DNA of 6,095 nucleotides from Bacillota bacterium (GCA_023387635.1 JAEWHU010000039.1:1-6095); one strand, 5' to 3'; shown: positions 1 to 5,971, numbered from the stretch's first letter. The notes: generated by a model from the letters alone, not told the origin. Numbers and translations are program-made.

Positions 1-102
1 TTTCGAATACTAGGAGTAAGAGAGCGAGTAGGCCAAGACATTGACGGTAACTGGCAGAATACAGTTATCATGGAAAGACGAAGTAAGGTATGTGGTGTGT
101 AA
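1..102 (+). CDS. GNAT-family N-acetyltransferase, C-terminal fragment
   Basis: Frame 1 is open from the first base and ends at TAA (100-102), giving the last 33 residues of a protein whose start lies left of the window. The fragment has a stretch GVRERVGQDIDGNWQNTV followed by IMERRSK. This resembles the C-terminal strand of phosphinothricin-type (Pat/YncA-like, ArsN-like) acetyltransferases, where a G-x-R-E-x-I-G-x-x-x-G-x-W-x-D-T-V-x-x-E-R-R-S pattern is common. Those enzymes transfer an acetyl group from acetyl-CoA to the amino group of small molecules or amino-acid analogues. The acetyl-CoA-binding core is not in view, so the substrate cannot be stated. A strong terminator follows 25 bases after the stop, which supports this being a true gene end. 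Family assignment rests on a short stretch and on memory of the family. Confidence 0.65.
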   Translation, partial: FRILGVRERVGQDIDGNWQNTVIMERRSKVCGV

Positions 103-127
103 TATACAAACCATATAAGTGAAAAAC

Positions 128-180
128 AGAACTGGTATCTATGCACTTAAGTGACGGATGCTAGTTCTTTTTATTTATTT
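128..180 (+). terminator. Intrinsic terminator after the acetyltransferase gene
   Basis: The arms 128-140 (AGAACTGGTATCT) and 156-168 (GGATGCTAGTTCT) form a 13-bp RNA stem with three G-U wobbles. A smaller CAC/GTG helix (144-146 with 151-153) can form inside the loop. The stem is followed directly by a T-rich tail, TTTTATTTATTT (169-180). This is a classical Rho-independent terminator in the + direction and isolates the partial acetyltransferase gene from what follows. Confidence 0.88.
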
Positions 181-232
181 AGATACATTTGTCACATAAT
201 TATTTCGCAATCAATAACGAGTTAATATAGTT

Positions 233-262
233 TTGAGAATGTTATCCTTTATTATCTATAGA
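233..262 (+). promoter_or_regulatory. Weak candidate promoter for the ThyX-like gene
   Basis: TTGAGA (233-238) matches the -35 consensus at five of six positions, and TATAGA (257-262) lies 18 bases downstream with four of six matches. Other -10-like hexamers occur closer to the gene, TATAAT at 309-314 and TATACT at 343-348, but neither has a good -35 at the right distance. The region 181-376 is very AT-rich, so chance matches are expected. A promoter must lie here because a terminator precedes it and the next gene starts at 377, but which hexamers are used is uncertain. Confidence 0.28.
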
Positions 263-376
263 ATACATTAAAGGTTAAATTATGGTAGCATTTTGTGTTT
301 ATTCACTATATAATTATTTATGCTGAATGTAAGAAAATACATTATACTATAACTATATTTTACTGGAGGATATCAA

Positions 377-922
377 ATGCATATAGAGTACTTTAAACAT
401 GATGATAATTGGCAAGATGTGAAAAATGCAACAATGAACACAATTGGAAAATCAACAGGTAAGTATCCAGATACAAATTGGAAATTAAAACTTATTAGAG
501 CTGAACATTCTCCAATTCGAAAACTGAAATTTTCTTGGAGATGGATAGATATTCCTTATTGGGTTTCGGTTCATATGGTTAGGCATAAAGTTGGAATAGA
601 ACATTTTGTTAAAACTCAGCGCACAGACAGAACAGGTGAAGATAGAAATGAACTTTTACAAGGAGCATTCGTATCACATGAGTGTGAAGCAGATGCTCAG
701 GCGCTTATTAATATTAGTAGAAAACGGTTATGTGCATGTGCCAGTTTAGAAACTAGAAATGCCTGGATATTAGTAAAGAATGAAGTGGCTAAAGTTGAAG
801 CTGAGTTAGCAAAGTGCATGGTAAAAGAATGCATATATAGAGGGTTTTGCCCTGAAATGTTTGGATGTGGTTTTGATAAAACAGAACAATTCAAAACAGA
901 ATTATTAGAATATAGAAACTAA
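377..922 (+). CDS. ThyX-like (flavin-dependent thymidylate synthase-related) protein, divergent
   Basis: This 181-residue protein starts at ATG with GGAGGA at 365-370, six bases upstream. It follows the ThyX pattern: AEHSPIR (42-48), an F-x-W strand, a segment VSVHMVRHKVGIEHF (63-77), then TQRTDRTGEDR, and a helical region 111-150 rich in Arg and Glu ending in YRGFCPEMF. Classical ThyX makes dTMP from dUMP with FAD, NADPH and methylene-tetrahydrofolate and carries RHR-x7-S. Here the equivalent reads RHK (69-71) with Lys79 where Ser would be expected, followed by TQR. The protein is also shorter than typical ThyX enzymes (roughly 220 residues or more). Seven cysteines (103, 119, 121, 147, 152, 158, 164) are concentrated in the C-terminal half. 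Similar short RHK-type relatives occur in phages and Firmicutes as I recall. ThyX ancestry is fairly likely; thymidylate synthase activity is doubtful. A HAD phosphatase gene follows 42 bases later. Confidence 0.72.
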   Translation: MHIEYFKHDDNWQDVKNATMNTIGKSTGKYPDTNWKLKLIRAEHSPIRKLKFSWRWIDIPYWVSVHMVRHKVGIEHFVKTQRTDRTGEDRNELLQGAFVSHECEADAQALINISRKRLCACASLETRNAWILVKNEVAKVEAELAKCMVKECIYRGFCPEMFGCGFDKTEQFKTELLEYRN

Positions 923-964
923 TATATAGACTGATAAAATAATATAACTTGCGAGGTGTAAAGA

Positions 965-1615
965 ATGAGATACGAATACATATTGTTTGACCTGGATGGT
1001 ACACTGACCGATTCTGCAATCGGCATCACGAATTCAGTAAAATATGCACTAAATAAATTTGGTATAGAGGTCGTTAATGGAGGTGAACTGAATCGATTTG
1101 TTGGTCCTCCTTTGATGGATTCCTTTATAAATTATTATGGATTTTCAGAAGAACAAGCTAAAACAGCAGTAGAATACTACCGTGAATATTATGTGGAAAA
1201 GGGTATTTTTGAAAATTTAGTTTATGATGGTTGTGAAAATATGCTTCAATCTTTAAAAGATAATGGTATGAAACTTATTGTTGCAACATCAAAACCCGAA
1301 ATTTTTGCAAAACAAATATTGGAGTATTTTGATATTGCAAAATATTTTACGTATATTGCTGGTAGTAACATTGATGGGACAAGAGTAAAAAAAGATGAAG
1401 TAATTCAGTATGCGCTTGAGAGCTGCAACATTAAAGATTTAACGAAATTAATCATGATTGGTGATAGAGTATATGACATCCTTGGTGCAAAAAAGGTAGG
1501 TATCAATTCAATTGGTGTACTGTATGGATACGGAGATAGAAATGAACTAGAGAATGCAGGGGCTGACTTTATTGTTGAAACAGTTACTGAGATTGGTAAT
1601 ATTTTATTAGGATAA
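965..1615 (+). CDS. HAD-superfamily hydrolase, phosphoglycolate phosphatase-like
   Basis: A 216-residue soluble protein starting at ATG with GAGGTG six bases upstream. All four HAD motifs are visible: motif I FDLDGT with nucleophile Asp9 and Asp11; motif II VATSK (Thr108); motif III Lys142/143 in RVKKDEV; motif IV GDRVYD with Asp167 and Asp171. Residues about 15-85 form an alpha-helical C1 cap containing FVGPPL (45-50), as in HAD subfamily IA enzymes related to Gph and YjjG. Such enzymes hydrolyse phosphate monoesters (phosphoglycolate, nucleoside monophosphates, other small phosphates) in the cytoplasm with Mg2+. Length is normal for the family and no catalytic residue is missing. Substrate cannot be assigned from sequence; Firmicute genomes usually carry several such paralogues. 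It lies 42 bases after the ThyX-like gene and 81 bases before the ACT gene, with no terminator on either side, so co-transcription is plausible. Confidence 0.94.
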   Translation: MRYEYILFDLDGTLTDSAIGITNSVKYALNKFGIEVVNGGELNRFVGPPLMDSFINYYGFSEEQAKTAVEYYREYYVEKGIFENLVYDGCENMLQSLKDNGMKLIVATSKPEIFAKQILEYFDIAKYFTYIAGSNIDGTRVKKDEVIQYALESCNIKDLTKLIMIGDRVYDILGAKKVGINSIGVLYGYGDRNELENAGADFIVETVTEIGNILLG

Positions 1616-1696
1616 TATATGGTTTTTACGAATTGCATCTCAATAGGATTGTTGCAGAAACAACATAGGATAACAAAGAAAGGACGATAATATTCT

Positions 1697-2086
1697 GTGT
1701 CAGAAAAAATACTAACATTAAAATTATTAAAAGAAAAGTATGGAGTTTGTAGGTTAGATAAAACTGAATTAATACCTGAATGGGTAAAAAATAGTGAATT
1801 TTATTCAATAACAAAAACATCAGATGAAATATCAATTGTATGTGCTGAGGATATCATTCCTGGGAATATAAAGTGCGAAATAGACTGGAGAATGTTAAAG
1901 ATAGAAGGTCCTTTAGACTTCTCGTTAATAGGAATTCTTGCTTCAATCAGTACCATATTAGCGCATAACGGAATAAGTATATTCGCTATTTCTACATATG
2001 ATACAGATTATATTCTTGTTAGAGAAAAAGATATAGATAATGCCGTAGAATCGCTTATTAAGGAAAATTATGAAGTAATTAATTAA
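1697..2086 (+). CDS. CASTOR-like ACT-domain amino-acid-binding protein
   Basis: A 129-residue protein initiated at GTG. An in-frame TAA at 1688-1690 excludes any earlier start, and AAAGGA (1679-1684) lies 12 bases upstream, a rather long spacing. The protein has the layout of the short bacterial relatives of the CASTOR arginine sensors: an N-terminal segment with YGVCRLD (15-21) and IPEWV (26-30), a strand FYSITKTSDEISIVC (35-49), then the ACT half with EGPLDFSLIGILASI (70-84) and ISIFAISTYDTDYILV (93-108). ACT domains bind small ligands, often amino acids, and usually act as regulatory modules. Here there is no fused catalytic domain, and neither ligand nor partner can be told from the sequence. 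The protein is complete for its family. It ends 28 bases before a long inverted repeat and about 170 bases before the thrS promoter. Confidence 0.9.
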   Translation: MSEKILTLKLLKEKYGVCRLDKTELIPEWVKNSEFYSITKTSDEISIVCAEDIIPGNIKCEIDWRMLKIEGPLDFSLIGILASISTILAHNGISIFAISTYDTDYILVREKDIDNAVESLIKENYEVIN

Positions 2087-2114
2087 ATTAAATTATAAAT
2101 TCGTACAGGATATA

Positions 2115-2152
2115 TAATCCTATAGGTTCAAAGTCTAGAATCTATAGGATTA
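2115..2152 (+). repeat. 15-bp inverted repeat after the ACT gene, possible weak terminator
   Basis: The arms 2115-2129 (TAATCCTATAGGTTC) and 2138-2152 (GAATCTATAGGATTA) pair over 15 bp with one G-U and an 8-base loop. The hairpin starts 28 bases after the ACT stop codon, where a terminator would be expected. However, what follows is ATATTATATAAG rather than a run of T, and no T-run follows on the opposite strand. It may act as a weak terminator or as a 3' end stabilising hairpin for the upstream mRNA. Confidence 0.55.
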
Positions 2153-2214
2153 ATATTATATAAGATATCATATGAACATGGATAATTGTATAAGAAAATA
2201 TCTTAAGTAGATTT

Positions 2215-2257
2215 TACAAAAATAATAAAAATATTCTACAAAAATAATAAAAATATT
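2215..2257. repeat. Two tandem 21-base AT-rich repeats upstream of the thrS promoter
   Basis: Positions 2215-2235 and 2237-2257 are identical over 21 bases (TACAAAAATAAT, then AAAAATATT), separated by one base, a period of 22 or about two helical turns. Each unit has two A-tracts. The second copy ends three bases before the -35 hexamer of the thrS promoter, in the place where an A/T-rich UP element contacts the RNA polymerase alpha subunit. The repeat is directly visible; an UP-element or bending role is inference. Confidence 0.85.
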
Positions 2258-2259
2258 AT

Positions 2260-2287
2260 TTGACATTACAAAAGATAGTGATATAAT
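2260..2287 (+). promoter_or_regulatory. Sigma-A promoter of the thrS T-box leader
   Basis: TTGACA (2260-2265) and TATAAT (2282-2287) both match the housekeeping consensus exactly, with a 16-base spacer. TG at 2279-2280 one base before the -10 gives an extended -10 element (TGATATAAT). Transcription should begin near 2294, a few bases before the T-box stem I. The AT-rich tandem repeat abuts the -35 side. Strong constitutive initiation with control left to the T-box is the expected arrangement. Confidence 0.9.
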
Positions 2288-2300
2288 TGTATGAAATATA

Positions 2301-2562
2301 AGAAAAGCTATGAAGGAAAGAGTAATCTATGTAAAACCTCCAGAGAGAAGAACATTAGGTGGAAGTTCTTTATGTAGAGCATAGATGAAAACCAATCCTG
2401 AGCTGTAATGCCCAAATTAAGTAAGCATTACCGTATGTCTGCGTTAAAGAATAGGATTTGTTAGAATCTGAAGTAAAAAGTTAAGGTGGGACCGTGCATT
2501 TTTAAATAGTATGCACCCTTAAATAGAGGCATTTTATGTCTTTATTTAAGGGTGCTTTTCTT
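2301..2562 (+). promoter_or_regulatory. T-box riboswitch (Thr specifier ACC) controlling thrS
   Basis: This leader senses uncharged tRNA-Thr and lets transcription reach thrS when threonine charging is low. Stem I is built from AGCT (2306-2309) with 2401-2404, AGGA (2314-2317) with TCCT (2396-2399), and ATCTATG (2325-2331) with CATAGAT (2380-2386). Between the last two lies the specifier loop, with AGTA (2321-2324) facing GAA (2387-2389) and the codon ACC (Thr) at 2391-2393 followed by A. The apical part has AGAGAG (2342-2347) and the AAGAAC/GTTCTT helix (2348-2353, 2365-2370). Stem II is GTAATGC (2405-2411) with GCATTAC (2425-2431); a short stem III may lie near 2453-2469. The T-box is AAGGTGGGACCGTG (2483-2496). 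The antiterminator pairs 2481-2486 with 2517-2522 and 2494-2499 with 2511-2516, leaving the bulge TGGGACC (2487-2493) to hold the tRNA 3' end. The competing terminator is listed separately. Confidence 0.97.
2513..2562 (+). terminator. T-box regulated terminator before thrS
   Basis: The arms 2513-2532 and 2536-2555 pair over 20 bp with two G-U wobbles and a 3-base loop, followed by TTTTCTT (2556-2562). The left arm shares 2513-2522 with the 3' halves of both antiterminator helices, so the two structures exclude each other: charged tRNA-Thr leaves the terminator, uncharged tRNA-Thr favours the antiterminator. Confidence 0.95.
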
Positions 2563-2596
2563 ATATTTGAAAAAATTCGAATAGGAGAATGAAGAT

Positions 2597-4498
2597 ATGA
2601 AAATTCAGTTAAAAAACCAAGAAATGAAGGAATATCAAGATGAAATAACAGTAATTGAAGTTGCAAAAGATATTAGTGAAGGTTTAGCTCGAAATGCTTT
2701 AGCTGGTATGTTGAATGGTGAAACAGTTGACTTAAGAACTAAAATAACAAAAGACTGTACTTTAAATATTCTAACATTTAATGATGTAGAAGGAAGAGCG
2801 GCCTTTCACCATACTACATCCCACATATTAGCTCAAGCTGTAAAAAGATTGTACCCTAATACAAAATTAGCAATTGGCCCTTCCATTGATGATGGATTTT
2901 ATTACGATTTTGATCTTGAGGAACCACTAAAACCAGAAGATTTAGAAACAATTGAAAAAGAAATGAAAAAAATAGTGAAGGAAGGTTTAGAATTAGAAAG
3001 ATTTACATTGTCTAAGGAAGAAGCAATTAAATTAATGACAGAACTAGAGGAACCCTATAAGATAGAATTAATAGGTGATTTGTCTGAGGATGAGATTATA
3101 AGTTTTTACAAACAAGGCGAATACATTGATTTGTGTTCTGGTCCTCATATCCTTAATACAAAACAAGTAAAGGCATTTAAATTAACTACTATCGCAGGTG
3201 CATACTGGCGAGGAAATGAAAAGAATAAGATGTTAACAAGAATTTATGGAACTTCATTTCCTAAATCTTCTGACTTAGAAGCACATTTAGAGCGTATTGA
3301 AGAAGCAAAAAAAAGAGACCATAGAAAACTTGGTAAGGAATTAGGATTATTTACTATGATGGAGGAAGGTCCTGGATTCCCCTTTTTCCTCCCAAAAGGT
3401 ATGATACTAAAAAATACTTTAATAAATTACTGGCGTGAAATACACGAACGTGAAGATTATAAGGAGATTTCAACACCTATCATATTAAATAGAGAACTTT
3501 GGCAAACTTCTGGCCACTGGGATTATTACAAAGATAATATGTATACAACTGTAATTGATGATTCTGACTTTGCAATAAAACCAATGAATTGTCCAGGTGG
3601 TATGCTTGTTTATAAATCACAGCCTCATTCTTATCGTGAGTTACCAATTCGTATGGGAGAATTAGGTGTTGTTCACCGTCATGAAAAATCCGGTGCTCTT
3701 CATGGCTTAATGAGAGTTAGAAGCTTTACTCAAGATGATGCACATATTTTTATGACAAAAGAGCAAATTACAGATGAAATAAAAGGTGTAGTGGAATTAA
3801 TTGATGAAGTATATCAAGTATTTGGTTTTAAATATCATGTGGAATTATCTACAAAACCAGAAAAAAGTATAGGAAGTGAAGAAGACTGGGAACTAGCTAC
3901 TAATGGTTTGAAAACTGCTTTAGATGAACTTGGAATGACTTATAGAATCAATGAAGGGGATGGAGCATTTTATGGTCCTAAGATCGACTTTCATTTAGAG
4001 GATTCCTTAGGAAGAACATGGCAGTGTGGCACAATTCAATTAGATTTCCAATTACCAATAAGATTTAATGCAGAATATATAGGTGCAGATGGGAATAAAC
4101 ACAGGCCTATTATGATACACCGAGTAGTATACGGCTCTATCGAACGTTTTATAGGTATACTAATTGAACATTATGCTGGTAAATTCCCTGTATGGCTTGC
4201 CCCTATTAAAGTAAAAATACTACCGATTTCTGATAAATATGATAACTACGCAAATCATATATTAAAAACATTAAAGAATGCAGGTATTCGCTGTGAGATG
4301 GATAATCGTATTGAAAAAATCGGATATAAAATACGAGAAGCACAACTTGAGAAAATACCTTATATGATTATTGTTGGTGAAAAAGAGGAATCAAGTAATT
4401 CTATATCTCTTAGATATAGGGATTCTGGAGAAAATATAAGTTTCCAATTAAATGAATTTATTGATATGATAGAAAAGGAAATAAAAGATAAAAAATAA
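2597..4498 (+). CDS. thrS: Threonyl-tRNA synthetase
   Basis: A complete 633-residue class II synthetase that joins threonine to tRNA-Thr in the cytoplasm. The start ATG has AGGAG at 2583-2587. Domain order is normal: TGS domain (about 1-62); editing domain (about 63-225) with HHTTSHI (His72 and His76) and LCSGPH (Cys180, His184), which clears mischarged Ser-tRNA-Thr; catalytic core (about 240-530); C-terminal anticodon-binding domain (about 535-633). The catalytic zinc ligands that select threonine are visible as Cys332 (MNCPGGM), His383 (DDAHIF) and His508 (MIHRV). Motif 2 is around 352-383 with RHEKSG (361-366), and motif 3 is VYGSIERFIGILIEH with Arg517. Nothing is missing and the length is typical. 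Expression is governed by the Thr T-box leader immediately upstream, and a terminator follows 50 bases after the stop, so this is a monocistronic unit. Confidence 0.99.
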   Translation: MKIQLKNQEMKEYQDEITVIEVAKDISEGLARNALAGMLNGETVDLRTKITKDCTLNILTFNDVEGRAAFHHTTSHILAQAVKRLYPNTKLAIGPSIDDGFYYDFDLEEPLKPEDLETIEKEMKKIVKEGLELERFTLSKEEAIKLMTELEEPYKIELIGDLSEDEIISFYKQGEYIDLCSGPHILNTKQVKAFKLTTIAGAYWRGNEKNKMLTRIYGTSFPKSSDLEAHLERIEEAKKRDHRKLGKELGLFTMMEEGPGFPFFLPKGMILKNTLINYWREIHEREDYKEISTPIILNRELWQTSGHWDYYKDNMYTTVIDDSDFAIKPMNCPGGMLVYKSQPHSYRELPIRMGELGVVHRHEKSGALHGLMRVRSFTQDDAHIFMTKEQITDEIKGVVELIDEVYQVFGFKYHVELSTKPEKSIGSEEDWELATNGLKTALDELGMTYRINEGDGAFYGPKIDFHLEDSLGRTWQCGTIQLDFQLPIRFNAEYIGADGNKHRPIMIHRVVYGSIERFIGILIEHYAGKFPVWLAPIKVKILPISDKYDNYANHILKTLKNAGIRCEMDNRIEKIGYKIREAQLEKIPYMIIVGEKEESSNSISLRYRDSGENISFQLNEFIDMIEKEIKDKK

Positions 4499-4547
4499 TG
4501 AAAAAAAACTAAAAATAATTAGTATTTAGGTTATAAAACTTTAAAGT

Positions 4548-4620
4548 AAGGTCTATGATTTGCAATCATTCGTTAGGTAATTTTCTAATGTTTTGTGCAC
4601 ATTATAGACCTTTTATATTA
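4548..4620 (+). terminator. Intrinsic terminator of thrS
   Basis: The arms 4548-4564 (AAGGTCTATGATTTGCA) and 4596-4612 (TGCACATTATAGACCTT) pair over 17 positions with one G-U and one mismatch. A small TTAG/CTAA helix (4573-4576 with 4585-4588) can form in the loop. The tail TTTTATATTAATT follows. It lies 50 bases after the thrS stop codon on the same strand. Confidence 0.87.
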
Positions 4621-4655
4621 ATTATAACAATCCTTTAGTGTATACATTTTATTCA

Positions 4656-4683
4656 TTGCATTATGACATAATATTAATATAAA
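4656..4683 (+). promoter_or_regulatory. Weak candidate promoter for the small membrane protein and SDR gene
   Basis: Between the thrS terminator and the next gene the best sigma-A-like pair is TTGCAT (4656-4661) with TATAAA (4678-4683) at 16 bases. An alternative is the extended -10 TGACATAAT (4664-4672) without a good -35. A promoter is needed here because a terminator lies upstream, but neither candidate is strong and the region is AT-rich. I see nothing else recognisable in 4621-4760. Confidence 0.25.
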
Positions 4684-4772
4684 AGGTGTTTCAAATTAAT
4701 TATGCATCAAATCTATGGTGTACTAACAAATTAAAAAAACATCATTTAATATAAAGAAAGAAGGATGAAGAG

Positions 4773-4904
4773 ATGAATTTTTATTATATGGGAATAGTAC
4801 CTTTTCTATTATTAATACCAACAATTTTATTTTATGTTTTAGTTATCTATACCCTATTCCTTGCAATAAAGGCGCTAAATATTTATATAAGTAAAAATAG
4901 TTAA
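4773..4904 (+). CDS. Small single-span membrane protein (43 residues), unknown function
   Basis: This short reading frame starts at ATG with AAGGA (4761-4765) seven bases upstream and ends at TAA. It encodes MNFYYMGIVPFLLLIPTILF, then a continuing hydrophobic stretch to about residue 32, then a short tail with KALNIYISKNS. The predicted product is one membrane helix (about residues 8-32, with Pro10 and Pro16 near its start) and a small basic C-terminal tail that would favour a cytoplasmic C-terminus. Small hydrophobic proteins ending in a similar K-A-L-x-I-Y-I-x-K-N pattern are, as I recall, common in clostridial genomes without a known role. It could also be a small toxin, but there is no antisense RNA or repeat structure to support that. 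It lies 73 bases before the SDR gene with no terminator between them, so both may share a transcript. Good ribosome binding site and coherent hydrophobicity argue that it is real. Confidence 0.7.
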   Translation: MNFYYMGIVPFLLLIPTILFYVLVIYTLFLAIKALNIYISKNS

Positions 4905-4928
4905 ACAACCTTTATGCTATTCGCATCA

Positions 4929-4968
4929 TTCAATCTTTTTATGGAATACTACTATTAAAAAGATTGGA
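4929..4968 (+). promoter_or_regulatory. Hairpin overlapping the Shine-Dalgarno sequence of the SDR gene
   Basis: The arms 4929-4941 (TTCAATCTTTTTA) and 4956-4968 (TAAAAAGATTGGA) pair over 13 bp with one G-U and a 14-base loop. The right arm includes three bases of GGAG (4966-4969), the only Shine-Dalgarno sequence at a proper distance (8 bases) from the SDR start codon at 4978. No T-run follows, so it is not a terminator. The stem is mostly A-U pairs. The structure is visible; a role in translation control is inference. Confidence 0.55.
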
Positions 4969-4977
4969 GATTAGGAT

Positions 4978-5847
4978 ATGAAAGATAAGGATATGTATAA
5001 GGCTAGTGACATTAAAAGCCAAACTCAAGCAGTACCAGGGAAAGAAAGTAGGATGAATCCTGAACCAATTTATGATAATCCTGACAAAAAAGGTTGTAAT
5101 AGATTAGTAGGAAAGACGGCTATTATTACTGGCGGAGATAGTGGAATTGGAAGAGCGGTTTCTGTTGCCTATGCAAAAGAAGGTTGTAATGTTGTAATCG
5201 TTTATAATATTGGAGACGATGATGCGGGTGAAACTAAAAAAGTAATAGAAAAATATGGTGGTAAAGCATTATTAGTCAAAGGTGATATTGGAGATAGTGC
5301 ATTTTGTAATGAAGTAATAGAGAAAACATTAAAAGAGTTTCAAGGGATTGATATTTTAGTTAATAATGCAGCAGAACAAACAATGCAAAAAAGTATTGAA
5401 GATATTACGGATGAGCAATTGCTTTCAACTTTCAAAACTAATATTTTTTCAATGTTTTATCTTACAAGAGCAGCACTACCACATATGAAAGAGGATAGTA
5501 CTATCATTAACACAAGTTCAATCACTGCCTTTAGTGGTCATGGTGATCTCCTTGATTATTCTTCAACGAAAGGTGCCATAACAGCTTTTACAAGATCTTT
5601 ATCTGCTAATCTAGCAGATAGGAAAATAAGAGTGAATCAAGTTGCTCCAGGGCCAATCTGGACTCCACTAATTGTATCTACCCTAGATGAAAGTATGGTT
5701 GAAAACTTTGGTAAAAATACACCACTAAAAAGACCTGGGCAACCAGTTGAACTTGCAGAAGCTTATGTTTTTTTAGCATCTGATGGTTCTACCTATATGA
5801 CTGGTCAGACGATTCATATTAATGGTGGTTCGATTATTAATTGTTAA
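4978..5847 (+). CDS. SDR-family oxidoreductase, general stress protein 39-like
   Basis: A 289-residue NAD(P)-dependent short-chain dehydrogenase/reductase. The start ATG has GGAG (4966-4969) eight bases upstream. An N-terminal extension of about 40 residues with QTQAVPGKESRMNPEPIYD precedes the Rossmann fold; this extension is typical of the YdaD/YhdF/GsiB-era 'general stress protein 39' type SDRs rather than of classical 250-residue members. Cofactor motif TGGDSGIG is at 51-58, GDIGD at 102-106 marks the adenine-binding Asp region, and NNAAEQ (129-134) replaces the usual NNAG. Catalytic residues are Asn155, Ser180/181, Tyr194 and Lys198 (Y-S-S-T-K), followed by PGPIWTP (224-230) and a C-terminal GQTIHINGG (276-284). 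The physiological substrate is unknown for most of this group; Bacillus relatives belong to stress regulons. All catalytic residues are present. A terminator follows 79 bases after the stop. Confidence 0.95.
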   Translation: MKDKDMYKASDIKSQTQAVPGKESRMNPEPIYDNPDKKGCNRLVGKTAIITGGDSGIGRAVSVAYAKEGCNVVIVYNIGDDDAGETKKVIEKYGGKALLVKGDIGDSAFCNEVIEKTLKEFQGIDILVNNAAEQTMQKSIEDITDEQLLSTFKTNIFSMFYLTRAALPHMKEDSTIINTSSITAFSGHGDLLDYSSTKGAITAFTRSLSANLADRKIRVNQVAPGPIWTPLIVSTLDESMVENFGKNTPLKRPGQPVELAEAYVFLASDGSTYMTGQTIHINGGSIINC

Positions 5848-5926
5848 AAATATAATTCTTATTTACCAAGGATTGGCTATCATTCGTTATGTTAGTAGGT
5901 ATTATAATATTAAAGCTTGAATAAAA

Positions 5927-5970
5927 AAAAGGCCTTTTACTTTCTTTATGTAAGTTAAAGGCCTTTTAAT
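5927..5970 (+). terminator. Intrinsic terminator of the SDR gene
   Basis: The arms 5927-5942 (AAAAGGCCTTTTACTT) and 5952-5967 (AAGTTAAAGGCCTTTT) pair over 16 positions with a single T-T mismatch and a 9-base loop. The A-rich left flank and T-rich right end make it nearly symmetrical, so it could also stop transcription arriving from the right. It is the apparent target site of the intron-like sequence starting at 5972. Confidence 0.92.
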
Positions 5971-5971
5971 A

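Noticed and set aside
697..894. Minus-strand open frame of 65 codons inside the ThyX-like gene
   Set aside because: It lies wholly inside a + strand gene with recognisable family motifs and a good ribosome binding site; the minus-strand product has no recognisable features.
1650..1665. TGTTG/CAACA hairpin between the HAD and ACT genes
   Set aside because: Only five pairs and no T-tract; too weak to call a terminator or regulatory element.
1405..1835. Minus-strand open frames across the HAD and ACT genes (1405-1638 and 1626-1835)
   Set aside because: They overlap coding sequence of well-supported + strand genes, are low-complexity hydrophobic translations of AT-rich DNA, and resemble nothing known to me.
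2215..2257. Tandem repeat considered as a CRISPR remnant or iteron array
   Set aside because: Only two units with a one-base spacer, of very low complexity, and placed directly at a promoter; no cas or replication genes nearby.
2589..2600. Mini reading frame ATG AAG ATA TGA overlapping the thrS start, with a similar ATG AAG AGA TGA at 4765-4776 before the small membrane protein
   Set aside because: In both cases the first ATG is one base from, or inside, the Shine-Dalgarno sequence and so is badly placed for initiation; the likeness is most simply due to purine-rich ribosome binding regions.
4929..4968. Hairpin before the SDR gene considered as a terminator of the small membrane protein gene
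   Set aside because: There is no T-run after the stem in either direction, and the stem runs into the SDR ribosome binding site.
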